From: Tanytarsus gracilentus
Taxonomy: Eukaryota; Arthropoda; Insecta; Diptera; Chironomidae
Direction of reading: 5' to 3'
Length of the DNA: 64,000 nt
NCBI GenBank assembly: GCA_038502055.1
Contig: JAXRKN010000025.1
Span: 310,001-374,000, forward strand
In this document: positions 61,910 through 64,000 of the stretch, piece by piece
Layout of the letters: each line of letters opens with the position of its first letter
Position numbering within the stretch: the stretch's first letter is position 1
Notes under the pieces: generated by a model
The model's input: only the letters and a program-made list of their open reading frames with translations
Database searches by the model: none
What the model was told of the DNA's origin: nothing
Translations under genes and position numbers: made by a program

Positions 61910-64000
61910 CAGCAAAAAGATTCGATTCCTGACTTATACGACTGTAAATAGGATTATGACTTTTTAAAAAAGGATAATTAATTTAAAATGAAAAAGTCTT
62001 CGTGAACAGAATGTGCAAGTTTAAAAAAGAGAAACAAATAAGGTATTTGCATTTTAATTGAATAATAGCAATTTTAAAATCGCGATATAGTGTCGTTTTA
62101 ATTTTAAAGGATAAAATGAAGAAAATCAAAATGATGATAGCCAACGCTTTTAAGGACTTTTTTAAATTAAAATTTAGAAAATAACATGATGAGAAACATT
62201 TGTGCAAGAATTTTTATTGCAAAGTGTAAATTTAAAATTTTAGATGATGGGTGATACTGACAATGAACATGTCTATGCTCTGATTTCCTCCTCCTTTTAC
62301 TTCTTAATTGAATGCCTCAAAATAGAGAGATTTTTTCAAAAAGTTCAGCAGCTCAGTTTTAAAAGAATTCAGAATCGAGTTGTTAACAATAATAATTAGA
62401 ATGAATTTAATTTTGGCACTTAACTTAAACATGATCAAAATCGCATTTCGCATTCTATAGAGAGTGATGATAATGATCTTTTAATTAAACTGCGTGTTTT
62501 TTACTCATTTTATTACAGTATAGGAATCTAATGCATTTAGTATATGATTGTATTTTAAATATAACCTGCAGCAACCTCTTAATTTTACCGAAAAATGCGA
62601 TACAATAGAATCTCTTAACAATTTATTAAAATAGAATTTTACACATGAAAATTTCCCATAATAAGAGACAATTATGATTTTAATTTCATCATGATTTTAA
62701 ATATTAGCTTGTGATACAAACATTTAAGGTATTAATTATTATATTTTTTTTTACAGTGAGAAAGAAAAAATTTTAGAAAATAAATTTTATGAATGTCCGC
62801 AACACTTTAGGGTTTTTATTTTAATTTCAGCTCAACCATTACGATATCATAAAACGCTTTTTTAAAATTATAAAATCTTAGCAAGAATCTTCCAGCCTGT
62901 TCTAATTATTTTCTGACTTAAAAACTTTCATAATTTCATTCCATCCTTACAGTGCCATTATATAGAAAAATAAAATAAAATTATGATTTTTGAAAACGCA
63001 CCAAAGCAGTGGGGAGATAGTGATGAGTGTTTTTTACGATGAATAATTTAAATATCAAGTGGCTGTGAATGCGATATTGAGATGAAGAAGAAAGTCTCTC
63101 GCAAGATTTTATTTCTCGAGATTGAGATGGACTCGACTTAGTAAGTGATTGGTTTTCTTCAGGAAAACACGCATTTTAAGCTCTTGTTGCAATAATACTT
63201 TTTGCCGAGAAAAAGAGAGTAATAAACAAAGCTAGAGTGTGGGATTTTTTTTATTATTAACGCTGTGTAAAAAAACATAAATTTCATGGATTCAAATATT
63301 GGATGAAAGAGTGACATTTTTTTATTAAATTCTTCATGACATATTTTAATAAAATTTGTGTATTTAAATATTAAGTACTAAATATTGCTGTTTGAATTAC
63401 CTTTGGAAAAGAAGAGTTTTTTTGCTGATATGTGTAAAAAATATATTTTGTTGCTGGTGAGTATTAAAAACTTTTAAAATACACGTTTTTTATTCTAATC
63501 AAAATCTGCTTAAAAAGTAAAAATTAAATTATACATTGCATCGGTTTAAGAAGATTTTTTTACCTAAATGAAAGTCATCGTCACGTAATCACAAGATATT
63601 TCACTATATCGTAGAGCGCAAAAGAAAGTTCCACCGACATACTGCATACATGAAAGAAAATTATGTAATTCATCTGGGCATCTTACATCTTCATTTTACT
63701 TGACCACATTATTTTGCGACAAGATATATATTCCTAAAAAATAATTTTCTCTTTGCATGTTTGTTATTTTAGAATAAAAACTTGACAATTTAAATTGTTC
63801 AAAATTTGTCGGCAAAATAAGGAATTTTATCTTTTTTTAAAATTTAAAGAAATGATGCCATTAGTTGTGTAACAAAATAATGATGTCCGAAACTATTAGG
63901 TATCTTAATCTTATTTAGTGAAAGAGAAATGTTATATAAAATTACCATTAATTGAGCTGACCTTCTTCGTTTGCATACATTGACAATTTAAGGTGACTTT
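61910..64000. other. Plexin A 3' flank, no gene seen
   Basis: AT-rich DNA to the window edge, probably including the Plexin A 3' UTR; AATAAA-type signals occur, for example near 62970. No exon, RNA gene or recognisable repeat was found. Confidence 0.5.

Noticed and set aside
1..64000. tRNA, rRNA, CRISPR or bacterial operon features
   Set aside because: No cloverleaf with proper A and B boxes, no rRNA-like blocks and no regularly spaced short repeats with unique spacers were found. The window is eukaryotic nuclear DNA.

Overview
This is a 64 kb stretch of nuclear DNA from an insect, most likely a nematoceran fly such as a midge or mosquito relative. The genes are multi-exon with many introns of about 50-70 nt. 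Non-coding DNA is very AT-rich with long homopolymers. The encoded proteins are closest to dipteran families recognised from memory: king tubby, Relish, Src42A, hikaru genki, CTCF, Ptp61F and Plexin A. I could not fix genus or species. Exon models were read by hand from splice signals and reading phase. For every named gene the summed exon lengths give a whole number of codons.

Layout, left to right. 0.3-3.3 kb: king tubby (-), with a 0.9 kb fold-back repeat filling one intron. 3.3-6.8 kb: poorly resolved DNA with a GC-rich island, an acidic-tailed protein fragment, a possible secreted ORF and a degenerate GATCCAG repeat field between homopolymers. 6.8-10.5 kb: Relish (+), Rel domain plus ankyrin repeats plus C-terminal death-like region, with kappaB-like sites upstream. 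11.6-22.6 kb: Src42A (+). 24.4-27.9 kb: hikaru genki (-). 28.3-30.5 kb: CTCF with 11 zinc fingers (-). 31.2-35.7 kb: a MOSPD2-like CRAL-TRIO/MSP tail-anchored protein (-). 37.2-44.6 kb: ELYS nucleoporin (+). 45.1-45.6 kb: unrecognised small protein (-). 46.1-46.8 kb: RNase P/MRP subunit p29 (-), head-to-head with a MALSU1/RsfS mitochondrial ribosome factor (+, 46.9-47.7 kb). 48.0-50.3 kb: Ptp61F (+). 55.1-61.9 kb: Plexin A (+). The rest is intergenic.

The most striking observation is inside the large Src42A intron. An uninterrupted 864-codon ORF (15335-17925) ends exactly at a perfect GTAAGT donor, in the same phase as the normal SH3-exon donor. Spliced to the shared SH2 exon it would give a 1249-residue Src42A variant. 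That variant would lack the myristoylation site and SH3 domain and carry a long N-terminal region with repeated tyrosine motifs (YEEF, YDIL, YDII, YEIL) of the kind Src SH2 domains bind. Src42A also uses a 5-nt microexon.

Two repeat families recur: a 161-162 bp MITE with 15-bp perfect inverted termini and 8-bp target duplications (two copies), and a GTAACCC-ended element in introns of the MOSPD2-like gene and ELYS. The genes are functionally unrelated housekeeping, signalling and neuronal genes. There is no operon-like logic beyond one probable bidirectional promoter.
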